In this document: positions 34,601 through 43,321 of the stretch, piece by piece | How positions within the stretch are numbered: position 1 is the stretch's first letter | Layout of the letters: each line of letters starts with the position of its first letter | Origin: JADJWR01 sp963847675 | GTDB taxonomy: Bacteria; Pseudomonadota; Gammaproteobacteria; Burkholderiales; Burkholderiaceae_F | Assembly: GCA_963847675.1 (NCBI GenBank) | Contig: CAWKAP010000008.1 | Coordinates: 248,001 to 312,000, forward strand | Reading direction: 5' to 3' | DNA: 64,000 nucleotides | Notes under the pieces: model-generated | Databases searched by the model: none | Told to the model about the DNA's origin: nothing | The model's input: only the letters and a program-made list of their open reading frames with translations | Translations under genes and position numbers: made by a program

Positions 34601-35485
34601 CTACTTGGCCACCTCGTGGTTGGCGAGCTTCTCCAGCGCGCGCACCATCGCCGAGTGGTCCCATTTCGAACCGCCGTTGGCGGCGCAGGAATTGAACAGC
34701 TCCTGCGCGGTGGCGGTGTTGGGCAGCGAGATGCCGAGCTGGCGCGCGCCCGACAACGCCAGGTTCAGGTCCTTCTGGTGCAGCTCGATGCGGAAGCCCG
34801 GATCGAAGGTGCGCTTGATCATCCGCTCGCCGTGCATCTCGAGGATCTTCGACGAGGCGAAACCGCCCATCAGCGCCTGGCGGACCTTGGCCGGATCGGC
34901 GCCGGCCTTCGAGGCGAACAGCAGCGCCTCGCCGACCGCCTCGATGTTCAGCGCCACGATGATCTGGTTGGCGACCTTGCAGGTCTGCCCGTCGCCGTTG
35001 CCGCCGACCAGCGTGATGTTCTTGCCCATCAGGTCGAACAGCGGCTTGACCCTGTCGAACGCACTCTGCGGGCCGCCGACCATGATGGTCAGCGTCGCGT
35101 TCTTGGCACCGACTTCGCCGCCCGAGACCGGCGCGTCGAGATAGTCGCAGCCGAGCTCGTTGATGCGCTTGGCGAACTCCTTGGTCGCCATCGGCGCGAT
35201 CGAGCTCATGTCGACGACGGTCTTGCCCTTCGACAGGCCCTTGGCCACGCCGTCGTCGGCGAACAGCACCTTCTCGACGTCGGGCGTGTCCGGCACCATG
35301 ATGATGATGATGTCGCCCTTCTGCGCGACCTCGGTCGAACTGGCGCAGGCCTTGCCGCCGGCCTCGGTCACCTCGGCCGGCACGTTCGGTATCGAGTACG
35401 CAAACAACTCGTGCCCCGCCTTCAGCAGGTGCAGTGCCATCGGCTTGCCCATGATGCCCAGCCCGATGAAGCCCACTTTTGCCAT
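34601..35485 (-). CDS. glxR: 2-hydroxy-3-oxopropionate (tartronate semialdehyde) reductase
   Basis: A 294-residue beta-hydroxyacid dehydrogenase. The N-terminal Rossmann motif is KVGFIGLGIMGKPMALHLLK. The substrate-binding signature DAPVSGGEVGAKNATLTIMV and the catalytic Lys in GNGDGQTCKVANQIIVALNI are present, followed by QKDLNLALSGARQLGISLP. It reduces tartronate semialdehyde, made by the neighbouring carboligase, to D-glycerate. The gene lies between hyi and the glycerate kinase, the standard order for glyoxylate recycling. A GGAGAG site precedes ATG 35485. Confidence 0.94.
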   Translation of the reverse strand: MAKVGFIGLGIMGKPMALHLLKAGHELFAYSIPNVPAEVTEAGGKACASSTEVAQKGDIIIIMVPDTPDVEKVLFADDGVAKGLSKGKTVVDMSSIAPMATKEFAKRINELGCDYLDAPVSGGEVGAKNATLTIMVGGPQSAFDRVKPLFDLMGKNITLVGGNGDGQTCKVANQIIVALNIEAVGEALLFASKAGADPAKVRQALMGGFASSKILEMHGERMIKRTFDPGFRIELHQKDLNLALSGARQLGISLPNTATAQELFNSCAANGGSKWDHSAMVRALEKLANHEVAK

Positions 35486-35524
35486 GACTCTCTCCTTTGT
35501 CTGTGTTCCGTCCGCGATCAACCG

Positions 35525-36304
35525 TCAGAGGCCGTGCGCGGCGCGCCAGCCGAGGCCGGCTTCGGTGGTCGCCTTCGGCTTGTACTCGCAGCCGATCCAG
35601 CCCGTGTAGCCGATCGAATCGAGCCAGCCGAACAGGAAGCGGTAGTTGATCTCGCCCGTGCCCGGCTCGTTGCGCCCCGGATTATCGGCCAGCTGCATGT
35701 GCGCGATCTTCGGCAGGTTGGCCTTGATCGTGTTGGCGAGTTCGCCTTCCATCCGCTGTGCGTGATAGATGTCGTACTGCACGTAGAGGTTGTCCGAGCC
35801 GACCTCGGCGATCAGGTCGAGCGCCGGCTGCGTGCGGTTCAGGTAGAAGCCCGGGATGTCGAAATAGTTGATCGGCTCGATCAGCAGCCTGATCCCGGCG
35901 GCCTTCAGCTTCTCCGCGGCGAAGCGCAGGTTGTCGACGAAGGTCGAGCGCAGCTTTTCGGGCGCGACGTCCTTCGGCGCGATGCCGGCCAGGCAGTTCA
36001 TTTGCGGCACACCGAGCGCCGTGCCGTACTCGATCGCGCGGCCGACGTTGTCGCGGAACTCGGCGACGCGGTCCGGATGGCAGCCGATGCCGCGCTCGCC
36101 CTTGGCCCAGTCGCCCGGCGGCAGGTTGTGCAGGACCAGCTTCAGGCCGTTGGCGTCGAGCCGCGACCGCAGGTCCGCGGCCTTGTACTCGTAAGGGAAC
36201 AGGAACTCGACGGCGTCGAAACCGGCCTTGGCGGCGGCTTCGAATCGGTCGAGGAACGGCACCTCGTTGAAGAGCATCGTGAGGTTGGCGGCGATGCGTG
36301 GCAT
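35525..36304 (-). CDS. hyi: Hydroxypyruvate isomerase
   Basis: A 259-residue TIM-barrel sugar-phosphate-isomerase-like enzyme. It starts MPRIAANLTMLFNEVPFLDR and includes GFDAVEFLFPYEY, LVLHNLPPGDWAKGERGIGC, the metal-site Glu in LLIEPINYFDIPGFYLN, YVQYDIYHAQRMEGELANTI and HMQLADNPGRNEPGTGEINY. These are specific to Hyi, which interconverts hydroxypyruvate and tartronate semialdehyde. It sits 39 bases upstream of glxR and 54 bases downstream of gcl on the same strand, so the four genes probably form one operon. Confidence 0.95.
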   Translation of the reverse strand: MPRIAANLTMLFNEVPFLDRFEAAAKAGFDAVEFLFPYEYKAADLRSRLDANGLKLVLHNLPPGDWAKGERGIGCHPDRVAEFRDNVGRAIEYGTALGVPQMNCLAGIAPKDVAPEKLRSTFVDNLRFAAEKLKAAGIRLLIEPINYFDIPGFYLNRTQPALDLIAEVGSDNLYVQYDIYHAQRMEGELANTIKANLPKIAHMQLADNPGRNEPGTGEINYRFLFGWLDSIGYTGWIGCEYKPKATTEAGLGWRAAHGL

Positions 36305-36358
36305 GGGATCTCCGTAGTGTTCTCGCTCACACGCGCAGAAGCAGCAGCATAAGCCGTC

Positions 36359-38155
36359 TCACTCGAGCAGGCCGGCCAGCTCGAGCCCCTTGCGGCCCTC
36401 GGGATGGCGGCAGTCGATGTCCTCGAACTCGATCACGTTGTCGATCTCGGTGCCCATCGAGATGTTGGTCACCCGCTCGAGGATGCACTCGACCACCACC
36501 GGCACGCGATAGCGCTGCGCCATCTCCTGCGCCTGGCGCAGCGCGCCTTCGATCTTGCCGGGCTCGGTCACGCGCAGCGCCTTGCAGCCGAGGCCCTCGA
36601 CCACCTTGCAGTGGTCGACGCCGTAGCCGCGCACTTCGCCTGCCTCCTCCGGCGTGTTCTGGTTCTCGAAAGCGAGCTGCACGCAGAAGTCCATCTCGAA
36701 GTCGCGCTGCGACTGGCGGATCAGGCCGAGGTAGCTGTTGTTGACCAGCACCTGCACGTAGGGCAGGCGGAACTGGGCGCCGACCGCCAGCTCCTCGATC
36801 AGGAACTGGAAGTCGTAGTCGCCGGACAGGCCGACGACCTGGCGCGTCGGGTCGGCCGCCACCACGCCGAGCGCGGCGGGAATGGTCCAGCCGAGCGGGC
36901 CGGCCTGGCCGCAGTTGATCCAGTGGCGCGGCCCGTACACGTGCAGGAACTGCGCGCCGGCGATCTGCGACAGGCCGATCGTGGTCACGTACACGGTGTC
37001 GCGGCCGAAGACCTTGTTCATCTCCTCGTAGACACGCTGCGGCTTGATCGGCACGTCGTCGAAGTGCGACTTGCGCAGCATCAGCCGCTTGCGCTCGGCG
37101 CAGCGCGCGGCCCACGTGCCGTAGTCGCGCAGCTGGCCGGCGCTCTTCCGCTCGCGCGCCACCTCGACGAACAGCTGCAGCGCCGCCTTGGCGTCGGAGA
37201 CGATGCCGTAGTCGGGCATGAACACGCGGCCGATCTGGGTCGGCTCGATGTCGACGTGCACGAACTTGCGGCCCTTGGTGTAGACGTCGACCGAGCCGGT
37301 GTGCCGGTTGGCCCAGCGGTTGCCGATGCCGAGCACGAAATCGGCGGCCAGCAGGGTCGCGTTGCCGTAGCGGTGGGAGGTCTGCAGGCCGACCATCCCG
37401 GCCATCAGCGGATGGTCGTCGGGGATCGCGCCCCAGCCCATCAGCGTCGGGATCACCGGCACGCCGGTGAGCTCGGCGAACTCGACCAGCAGGTCCGCGG
37501 CGTCGGCATTGATGATGCCGCCGCCGGCGACGATCAGCGGCCTCTCGGCCGCGGCCAGCATGTCGAGCGCCTTCTCGATCTGCCGGCGCGTGGCGGCCGG
37601 CTTGTACACGGGCAGCGGCTCGTAGGTGTCGATGTCGAACTCGATCTCGGCCATCTGCACGTCGAACGGCAGGTCGATCAGCACCGGGCCCGGGCGGCCC
37701 GAGCGCATCAGGTGGAACGCCTGCTGGAAGGCGCGCGGCACCTGCGCCGGCTCGCGCACCGTGACCGCCCACTTGGTGACCGGCCTGGCGATCGACTCGA
37801 TGTCGACCGCCTGGAAGTCTTCCTTGTACAGCCGCGCGCGCGGCGCCTGGCCGGTGATGCAGAGGATCGGGATCGAGTCGGCGATCGCCGAGTACAGGCC
37901 GGTGATCATGTCGGTGCCGGCCGGGCCCGAGGTGCCGATGCACACGCCGATGTTGCCGGCGCGCGCACGGGTGTAGCCCTCGGCCATGTGCGAGGCCGCC
38001 TCGACGTGCCGGGCAAGGATGTGCGTGATGCTGTCGCGCCGGCGCAGCGCCGAGTAGAGCGGGTTGATCGCCGCGCCCGGCACGCCGAACGCGGTGTGAA
38101 TTCCCTCGCGCTCCATCACGAGCACGGCGGCTTCGGCGGCAGTCATTCGGGCCAT
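36359..38155 (-). CDS. gcl: Glyoxylate carboligase (tartronate-semialdehyde synthase)
   Basis: A 598-residue thiamine-diphosphate enzyme that joins two glyoxylates to tartronate semialdehyde and CO2. The N-terminus MARMTAAEAAVLVMEREGIH, then FGVPGAAINPLYSALR, shows Val at the position where most ThDP enzymes have the cofactor-activating Glu, a known trait of Gcl. The ThDP-binding motif GLSGDYDFQFLIEELAVGAQ is followed by NNSYLGLIRQSQR, and the FAD-type central domain is present. ATG 38155 follows GGAGAAAA. It is the first gene of the operon and is divergent from a LysR gene that probably controls it. Confidence 0.96.
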   Translation of the reverse strand: MARMTAAEAAVLVMEREGIHTAFGVPGAAINPLYSALRRRDSITHILARHVEAASHMAEGYTRARAGNIGVCIGTSGPAGTDMITGLYSAIADSIPILCITGQAPRARLYKEDFQAVDIESIARPVTKWAVTVREPAQVPRAFQQAFHLMRSGRPGPVLIDLPFDVQMAEIEFDIDTYEPLPVYKPAATRRQIEKALDMLAAAERPLIVAGGGIINADAADLLVEFAELTGVPVIPTLMGWGAIPDDHPLMAGMVGLQTSHRYGNATLLAADFVLGIGNRWANRHTGSVDVYTKGRKFVHVDIEPTQIGRVFMPDYGIVSDAKAALQLFVEVARERKSAGQLRDYGTWAARCAERKRLMLRKSHFDDVPIKPQRVYEEMNKVFGRDTVYVTTIGLSQIAGAQFLHVYGPRHWINCGQAGPLGWTIPAALGVVAADPTRQVVGLSGDYDFQFLIEELAVGAQFRLPYVQVLVNNSYLGLIRQSQRDFEMDFCVQLAFENQNTPEEAGEVRGYGVDHCKVVEGLGCKALRVTEPGKIEGALRQAQEMAQRYRVPVVVECILERVTNISMGTEIDNVIEFEDIDCRHPEGRKGLELAGLLE

Positions 38156-38285
38156 GGTTTTCTCCTTCGCAAGCGTATCGATCGGCTGCCATCCACTGTA
38201 GGCAGCCGCCGCCCGCGCGGGAACGCCAGCGCTGGCGATAACACCTATTCCGTGCTGGAATGGCTGCGCAGAAGGAGGGCCAGAC

Positions 38286-39194
38286 ATGGACCGGATCACC
38301 GGCTGGCAGCTGTTCGTGCGCGCGGCCGAAAGCGGCAGCTTCTCCAAGGCGGCGCGCGACCTGAACCTCACGCAACCGACCGTCACCAAGCACGTTGCCG
38401 CGCTGGAGAAACAACTCGGCGCGCGGCTGCTCAACCGCAACACGCGCGGCCTGAGCCTGACCGAGGTCGGCGCGCTGTACTACGACAAGTGCAAGGAGAT
38501 CCTCGAAAGGATCGAGGACGCCGACGACATCGCCAACGCGCGCCAGGGCCAGGTACGCGGCACGCTGCGCATCGGCACCTCGGTCGCCTTCGGCCGCCGG
38601 GTGATCACGCCGCTCGCGCTCGAGTTCATGAAGCGGCACCCGGCGCTGAGCATCGACCTTTCATTCGAGGACACCTACGTCGACCTGGTGGCGCGCGGCA
38701 TCGACGTGGCGATCCGCATGGGCAAGCTCGCCGACTCGTCGCTGGGGGCGCGCTACCTCGGCACCAACCCGTGGGTGATGGTGGCCACGCCGGCGTACCT
38801 GAAGAAGCACGGCACGCCGCGCGCACCCGCCGACCTCACCCGGCACAACGTGCTGATCTACAGCACGGTGCTCGGCGACGACCGGCTGCACTTCATCCGC
38901 GCCGGCGGCCGGCCGTTGAACGTGGCCGTGCACGGCAGCCTGCGCGCCAACAACCTGTCCGCGATCCTGCACGCGGTGCGCACGCACATGGGACTCGCCG
39001 CGCTGCCCTGGTACGTGGCCGGCCAGTCGGTCGCCGCCGGGCGGGTGGTGCCCGTGCTCGAGGACTACCTGCTGCCGGAACAGGAGATCCATGCCGTCTA
39101 CGCCTCGCCAAAGCAGGTGCCGGCGAAGGTCACCGCGCTGATCGCTTACCTGCAGGACTTCTTTCAGGGAAAGTGGTGGGTGCGGAAGATCTGA
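38286..39194 (+). CDS. LysR-family transcriptional regulator divergent from gcl
   Basis: A 302-residue regulator with an N-terminal helix-turn-helix (FVRAAESGSFSKAARDLNLT, QPTVTKHVAALEKQLGARLL, NRNTRGLSLTEVGALYYDKC). The CrgA-type LysR effector domain includes LRIGTSVAFGRRVITPLALE, LVARGIDVAIRMGKLADSSL and GLAALPWYVAGQSVAAGRVV. It is divergent from gcl across 130 bases, the classic layout in which a LysR protein controls the adjacent operon and itself. The effector may be glyoxylate or a related acid; that is inference. GAAGGAGG lies just upstream of ATG 38286. Confidence 0.92.
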   Translation: MDRITGWQLFVRAAESGSFSKAARDLNLTQPTVTKHVAALEKQLGARLLNRNTRGLSLTEVGALYYDKCKEILERIEDADDIANARQGQVRGTLRIGTSVAFGRRVITPLALEFMKRHPALSIDLSFEDTYVDLVARGIDVAIRMGKLADSSLGARYLGTNPWVMVATPAYLKKHGTPRAPADLTRHNVLIYSTVLGDDRLHFIRAGGRPLNVAVHGSLRANNLSAILHAVRTHMGLAALPWYVAGQSVAAGRVVPVLEDYLLPEQEIHAVYASPKQVPAKVTALIAYLQDFFQGKWWVRKI

Positions 39195-39489
39195 TCGATC
39201 CGTTCAGAACACCATCATCCGGCAGCCCGGCTCCATTGCCGCCCCCACGACCGTGGCCGCGCCGGCAATCCCGGTCGTTTCACCAATGAGCACCTCGCCG
39301 CGCCGCCGCTCGTTGAGCGCCATCGCGCAGGCGTACGACCGCATTTCCCGCCAAATAGAAGCGAACGATTTCCCGAGGCAGCACGGCGGTGATCGCGGTG
39401 CTTGCGCCCGGGTCGCGGCAATTACTATCAACCTCCGGCCTGCGGCGACTAGCATGTTGCGCGTCGAGGAAACACGTTGAGGGACGACA

Positions 39490-40305
39490 GTGGCAGACGA
39501 ACTGAAGCGGTACCGGCTGGAGAAGACCGGGAAGATCCTGCTGAAGCGCTTCGACGCGGGGGCGAAGCCGCTGGTGCGGCACGGAAAGGCGGCCGCCAAG
39601 CTGCGCGTGGCGGAGCAGTCCGAGGAACTTGCGCTGGTGCAGGACCGCTTCTACGCCCTCAGAAAAGACAAGGTGCTGCTGATCCTGCAGGGAATGGACA
39701 CCAGCGGCAAGGACGGCACCATCCGCGCGGTGTTCCAGGCGGTCGACCCGCTCGGCGTGCGGGCGGTGTCGTACCGCGCGCCGACCGAGCCGGAGAAGGA
39801 CCGCGACTTTCTGTGGCGCCATCATCGCGACGTGCCGGCCAAGGGAGAGATCGTGATCTTCAACCGCTCGCACTACGAGGCCGTGCTGATCGAGTACGTA
39901 CATGGCTGGATCGACGACGCCGAGCGCAAGCGGCGGCTGGCGCGCATCGTCGAGTTCGAGCGGCTGCTGGTCGAGACCGGCACGACCATCGTCAAGTGCT
40001 TCCTGCACATCGGCAAGGACGAGCAGCGCAAGCGCCTGCAGGAGCGGATCGACGATCCGGAGAAGCACTGGAAGTTCAATCCGCAGGACCTCGAGGAGCG
40101 CAAGCTCTGGGACAAGTACCGGCAGGCCTACGAGACGATGCTGGGCGCCACCGGCACGCCGCATGCGCCCTGGTACATCGTTCCGTCGGACAGCAAGACG
40201 CAGCGCAACCTGATGGTGACCGGGATCCTGCTTGAGACGCTGAGCCGGCTGGCGCCGGCCTACCCGCCGCCGCAGCCGAAACTGGCCGGACTCAAGGTCG
40301 ACTAG
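39490..40305 (+). CDS. ppk2: Polyphosphate kinase 2 family protein
   Basis: A 271-residue single-domain PPK2. Walker A is LILQGMDTSGKDGTIRAVFQ, the lid region starts with APTEPEKDRDFLWRHHRDVP, and Walker B is EIVIFNRSHYEAVLIEYVHG. The region RLQERIDDPEKHWKFNPQDL is typical of the short PPK2 enzymes that phosphorylate nucleoside mono- or diphosphates with polyphosphate. Class I versus III cannot be settled by eye. The start is GTG 39490 after GAGGGACGAC. The gene stands alone, and the 295-base gap upstream shows only an unsupported minus-strand ORF. Confidence 0.93.
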   Translation: MADELKRYRLEKTGKILLKRFDAGAKPLVRHGKAAAKLRVAEQSEELALVQDRFYALRKDKVLLILQGMDTSGKDGTIRAVFQAVDPLGVRAVSYRAPTEPEKDRDFLWRHHRDVPAKGEIVIFNRSHYEAVLIEYVHGWIDDAERKRRLARIVEFERLLVETGTTIVKCFLHIGKDEQRKRLQERIDDPEKHWKFNPQDLEERKLWDKYRQAYETMLGATGTPHAPWYIVPSDSKTQRNLMVTGILLETLSRLAPAYPPPQPKLAGLKVD

Positions 40306-40419
40306 ATCACCCGCTTGCGCCGCGCCGGCCAAGCGGCCTCGTCGCAGGGCCGGCGCGCTTCGGCCACTACAATCTTAGGCCCTGTCGCAGGCAGATCCCC
40401 AGGCGATCTCGGAAAATCG

Positions 40420-41199
40420 GTGTCGGGCTCGACTGAACCCTCGGAAGCGCCGGCGCTCGCCGGCAGGACCGCGCTCGTCACCGGAGCGGCGCGCGGCATC
40501 GGCTGCGCGACCGCCCGCAAGCTGGCCCGCGCCGGCTGCGACGTGATCGTCAACTACTACAACAGCCACGACGAGGCCGAGAGGCTGTGCGACGAACTGC
40601 GCGCGCTCGGCCGGCGCGCGCTGGCCGTCAAAGCCAGCGTCGGCATCCCCGACAGCGTCGAGGAAATGTTCGCCGAGGTGGGCAGGCACTTCGAGCGCCT
40701 GGACATCGTCGTCAGCAACGCCGCCAGCGGCGTGCTGAGGCCGGCCCTCGACATGAACCTGAAGCACTGGCGCTGGTGCATGGAAACCAACGCCTTTGCG
40801 CTGAACCTGCTCGCCCGGCACGCCGTGCCGATGATGGGCGAAGGCGGCCGCATCGTCGCCATCAGCAGCCTCGGCTCGGTCCGCGCCATGCCGAACTACG
40901 CCTTCATCGGCGCCTCCAAGGCGGCGCTGGAGTCGCTGGTGCGCTCGCTGGCGCAGGAACTGGGCCCGCGCGGCATACGCGTCAACGCGGTCAGCGCCGG
41001 GGTCGTCGAGACCGACGCGCTGGCCTATTTTCCCAACCGCGACGAGCTGATCGCCTCGTTCCGGGCGCGCGCGCCGGCCGGGCCGGTGCTGACCGCGCAG
41101 GACGTGGCCGGCGCCGTGTACCTGCTGTGCCTGCCGGAGGCCGGCATGATCAACGGCCACACGCTGTTCGTCGACGGCGGCTTCGCAATCTCGGGCTGA
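40420..41199 (+). CDS. FabL-like enoyl-ACP reductase (SDR family)
   Basis: A 259-residue short-chain dehydrogenase with cofactor motif ALVTGAARGIGCATARKLAR, NNA-site variant VSNAASGVLRPALDMNLKHW and ISSLGSVRAMPNYAFIGASK. The phrases NAASGVLRP, SSLGS and VNAVSAGVVETDALAYFPNR are those of the FabL (YgaA) enoyl-ACP reductase rather than FabG; the catalytic Tyr-x6-Lys is modified (YAFIGASK keeps Tyr and Lys at spacing 6). It opens the acyl-assembly operon: the FabG gene begins 6 bases after its stop. A TACAAT -10-like box lies at 40368-40373. The start is GTG 40420. It would saturate the chain during elongation. Confidence 0.8.
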   Translation: MSGSTEPSEAPALAGRTALVTGAARGIGCATARKLARAGCDVIVNYYNSHDEAERLCDELRALGRRALAVKASVGIPDSVEEMFAEVGRHFERLDIVVSNAASGVLRPALDMNLKHWRWCMETNAFALNLLARHAVPMMGEGGRIVAISSLGSVRAMPNYAFIGASKAALESLVRSLAQELGPRGIRVNAVSAGVVETDALAYFPNRDELIASFRARAPAGPVLTAQDVAGAVYLLCLPEAGMINGHTLFVDGGFAISG

Positions 41200-41204
41200 A
41201 CCGC

Positions 41205-41982
41205 GTGACCGCCGCCGACGCACATTCGATCGTCTCCGGACTGGCCGGCAAGGTGGCGCTGGTCACGGGGGGCAGCCGCGGCATCGGCCGTGCGATCGTC
41301 GAGTTGTTCGCCGCCGACGGCGTGGACGTCGTCTTCTTCTACCGCGCCGATGCCGAGGCGGCGCACGAGGTCGTCGATGCCGTGGCGGCCGCGGGCGGGC
41401 GCGCCGAGGCGATGCAGGTCGACGTCGCCGACGCGCAGGCGGTCGCGCGCGCCGTCGAGGCAGTGATCGAGGCGCGCGGGCGGATCGACGTGCTGGTCAA
41501 CAACGCCGGCGTCGTGCGCGACAACCTGCTCGCCATGCTCGACGAGGCCGACATCCGCACCGTGCTGGACACCAACGTCGGCGGCGTGTTCAACGTGACG
41601 CGCGCGGTGGTTCCGCACATGATCTCGCGCCGCTCGGGACGGATCGTCAACCTCGGTTCGGTCGCGAGCGAGAAGGGCGGCCGCGGCCAGACCAACTACG
41701 CGGCGAGCAAGGGCGCGATCGACGCCTTCACCCGCTCGCTCGCCGTCGAACTGGCCTCGCGGAAGATAACGGTAAACTGCGTTGCGCCCGGGGGTGATCG
41801 AGACCGAGATGTCGCAGTCGGTCCGCGACCTGGCGGGCGACCAGGTGAAGGCGCGCATCCTGTTGCGCCGTTACGGACAGCCGACCGAAGTCGCGCACGC
41901 CGTCTGGTTCCTGGCTTCGCGCTTCGCCGACTACATCACCGGCGAGGTGCTGCATGTCGACGGCGGTTTCAAGATGGAGTAG
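41205..41982 (+). CDS. fabG: 3-oxoacyl-ACP reductase FabG, one frameshift near 41792
   Basis: The SDR motifs are all present in the first frame: KVALVTGGSRGIGRAIVELF, DVLVNNAGVVRDNLLAMLDE, IVNLGSVASEKGGRGQTNYA (Ser and Tyr) and SKGAIDAFTRSLAVELASRK. At VNCVAPG a run of five G (CCCGGGGGTG, where four would keep frame) shifts into VIETEMSQSVRDLAGDQVKA. The end GRYGQPTEV-like RRYGQPTEVAHAVWFLASRF and ITGEVLHVDGGFKME stops at 41982. After repair it is about 258 residues. It would reduce 3-oxoacyl chains on the dedicated carrier protein encoded 4 bases downstream. Confidence 0.88.
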
Positions 41983-41986
41983 ACGA

Positions 41987-42416
41987 ATGTCGAGAGCAGG
42001 CAATCAGCCAGGAAGAAATCGACGCGGTCTTTCCGAAGGTGGCGCAGATCGTCGCCGATGCGCTGGGCTGCGACGTCGAGGCCGTCAAGCCGAAGGAGTC
42101 CCTGATCGAAGGACTCGACGCCGAGTCGATCGACTTCCTGGATCTCGTGTTCCGGCTCGAGCGCGGCTTCGGCGTGAAGATTCCGCGCGGCAAGATCGTC
42201 GAGGATGCCCGCGGACCGCTGGCCGAGGCCGAGTTCGAGCAGAAAGGCATCGTGACCGACGTCGGGCTGGCCCGCCTGCGCGAGTTCCTGAGCGAGGTGC
42301 CCGCCGACCGTTTCAGGACGCCGCTGAAGGTCGCCGACATCCCGCGCCTGTTCACGCCCGAAACGTTCTGCAAGGTCGTGATCCGCGCCCAGCGCGCCGC
42401 GCGGGCAGTCGCCTGA
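41987..42416 (+). CDS. AcpXL-like long acyl carrier protein, frameshifted at its start
   Basis: The body reads AISQEEIDAVFPKVAQIVAD, KPKESLIEGLDAESIDFLDL, VFRLERGFGVKIPRGKIVED and a C-terminal extension with FLSEVPADRFRTPLKVADIP to the stop at 42416. The 4'-phosphopantetheine Ser is in DAESIDFLD (about Ser47). The phrase SIDFLDLVFRLERGFGVKIP closely matches rhizobial AcpXL (SLDFLDIVF...EFGIKIP). At about 142 residues it is longer than AcpP. ATG 41987 is one base out of phase; dropping one A near 41993 gives MSEQAISQEEI. It is the carrier for the dehydratase, ketosynthases and acyltransferase that follow. Confidence 0.85.
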
Positions 42417-42473
42417 GCGTTGCGGTCGAGGGCTCGGGCGGCGGCTTCTCCGGCCTTGGCGAGGCATCGAGCA

Positions 42474-43321
42474 ATGGACGAGCGCTTCAGCGCCTTCTCG
42501 TTCGTCGACCGCATCACCCGATTGCGCACCGGGCCGCATCGAAGGCCGCTACACCGTGCCGGCACGCGCGACACGCTTTCCGGCGGCGCTGATGGCCGAA
42601 GCCGTCGGCCAGCTGGCGGCCTGGTGGGCAATGTCCAGCCTCGACTTCCGGCTGCGGCCGGTGGCGGGGATTGCCGGCCAGGACGCGTTACCACCAGGTG
42701 GCCCGCCCCGGACAGACGCTGATGCTCGAAGCGGACGTCGCGCGATGTGACGGCGAAGCGGTCGCCTACAGCGGACGCGCCGCAATCGACGGCCGCTGTG
42801 CGCTCGAACTCGTCGACTGCATCGGGCCGATGCTGCCGATGGACGAGTTCGATGCGCCGGACGCGGTGCGGGCCGACTTCGACACCCTGTGCGGCGCCGG
42901 CGCCGCACAGGGACGCTTCGGCGGGGTCGCGGCGCCGCAGATCGAGATCGGTGAACACCTGACCGGCGAGCGGCTGCGAGCGACGCTGCGGATCCCCCGG
43001 CGCGACGAAGCGCCCTTCTTCGGCGACCACTTTCCGCACCGGCCGGTCTACCCGGGCACGCTTCTGCTCGACGCCCTGACCGGACTGGCGGTGCAACTGG
43101 CGAACGAGGCCGTGCCGGGAAGCGCCGCCGGCGCGCTGACGACCACCCTCGTAACCGACGTCAAGATCAGGGCCTTCACGCCGCCCGGGGCGACGCTCGA
43201 ACTCGACGCCGAAGTGCTCGGCGCCGATAGCGGCGGCGCACGGCTGAAGCTCGCGGCGCGCAGCGACGGCAGGGGCATCGCTTCGGCAAGAGCCGAAGTC
43301 GGCAGAGCGGGCACCGGGTGA
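42474..43321 (+). CDS. Two-hotdog 3-hydroxyacyl-ACP dehydratase (FabZ/FabA-type), two frameshifts
   Basis: The protein is about 282 residues after repair. The first hotdog region starts MDERFSAFSFVDRITRL, shifts near 42530 to GRIEGRYTVPARATRFPAAL and MAEAVGQLAAWWAM, and shifts near 42685 to RTRYHQVARPGQTLMLEADV. The second hotdog has the FabZ/FabA active-site phrase APFFGDHFPHRPVYPGTLLL (His, and HFP...P..PG), then DVKIRAFTPPGATLELDAEV. The first repeat lacks the catalytic His, so it is probably structural, as in pseudo-dimeric hotdog enzymes. It overlaps the ketosynthase start (GTGA). It would dehydrate 3-hydroxyacyl chains on the AcpXL-like carrier. Confidence 0.78.

Noticed and set aside
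34307..39289. Very long plus-strand frames across glxR, hyi and gcl (up to 961 codons)
   Set aside because: The translated sequences are low-complexity shadows of the minus-strand genes, which carry all the family motifs.
39204..39599. Minus-strand ORF between the LysR gene and ppk2
   Set aside because: Half of it overlaps ppk2 antisense, and the remainder has no ribosome-binding site or recognisable family.
41780..41800. Programmed ribosomal frameshift in fabG at the GGGGG run
   Set aside because: No slippery heptamer or downstream pseudoknot is apparent, and the same type of break occurs in many neighbouring genes, so an indel is simpler.
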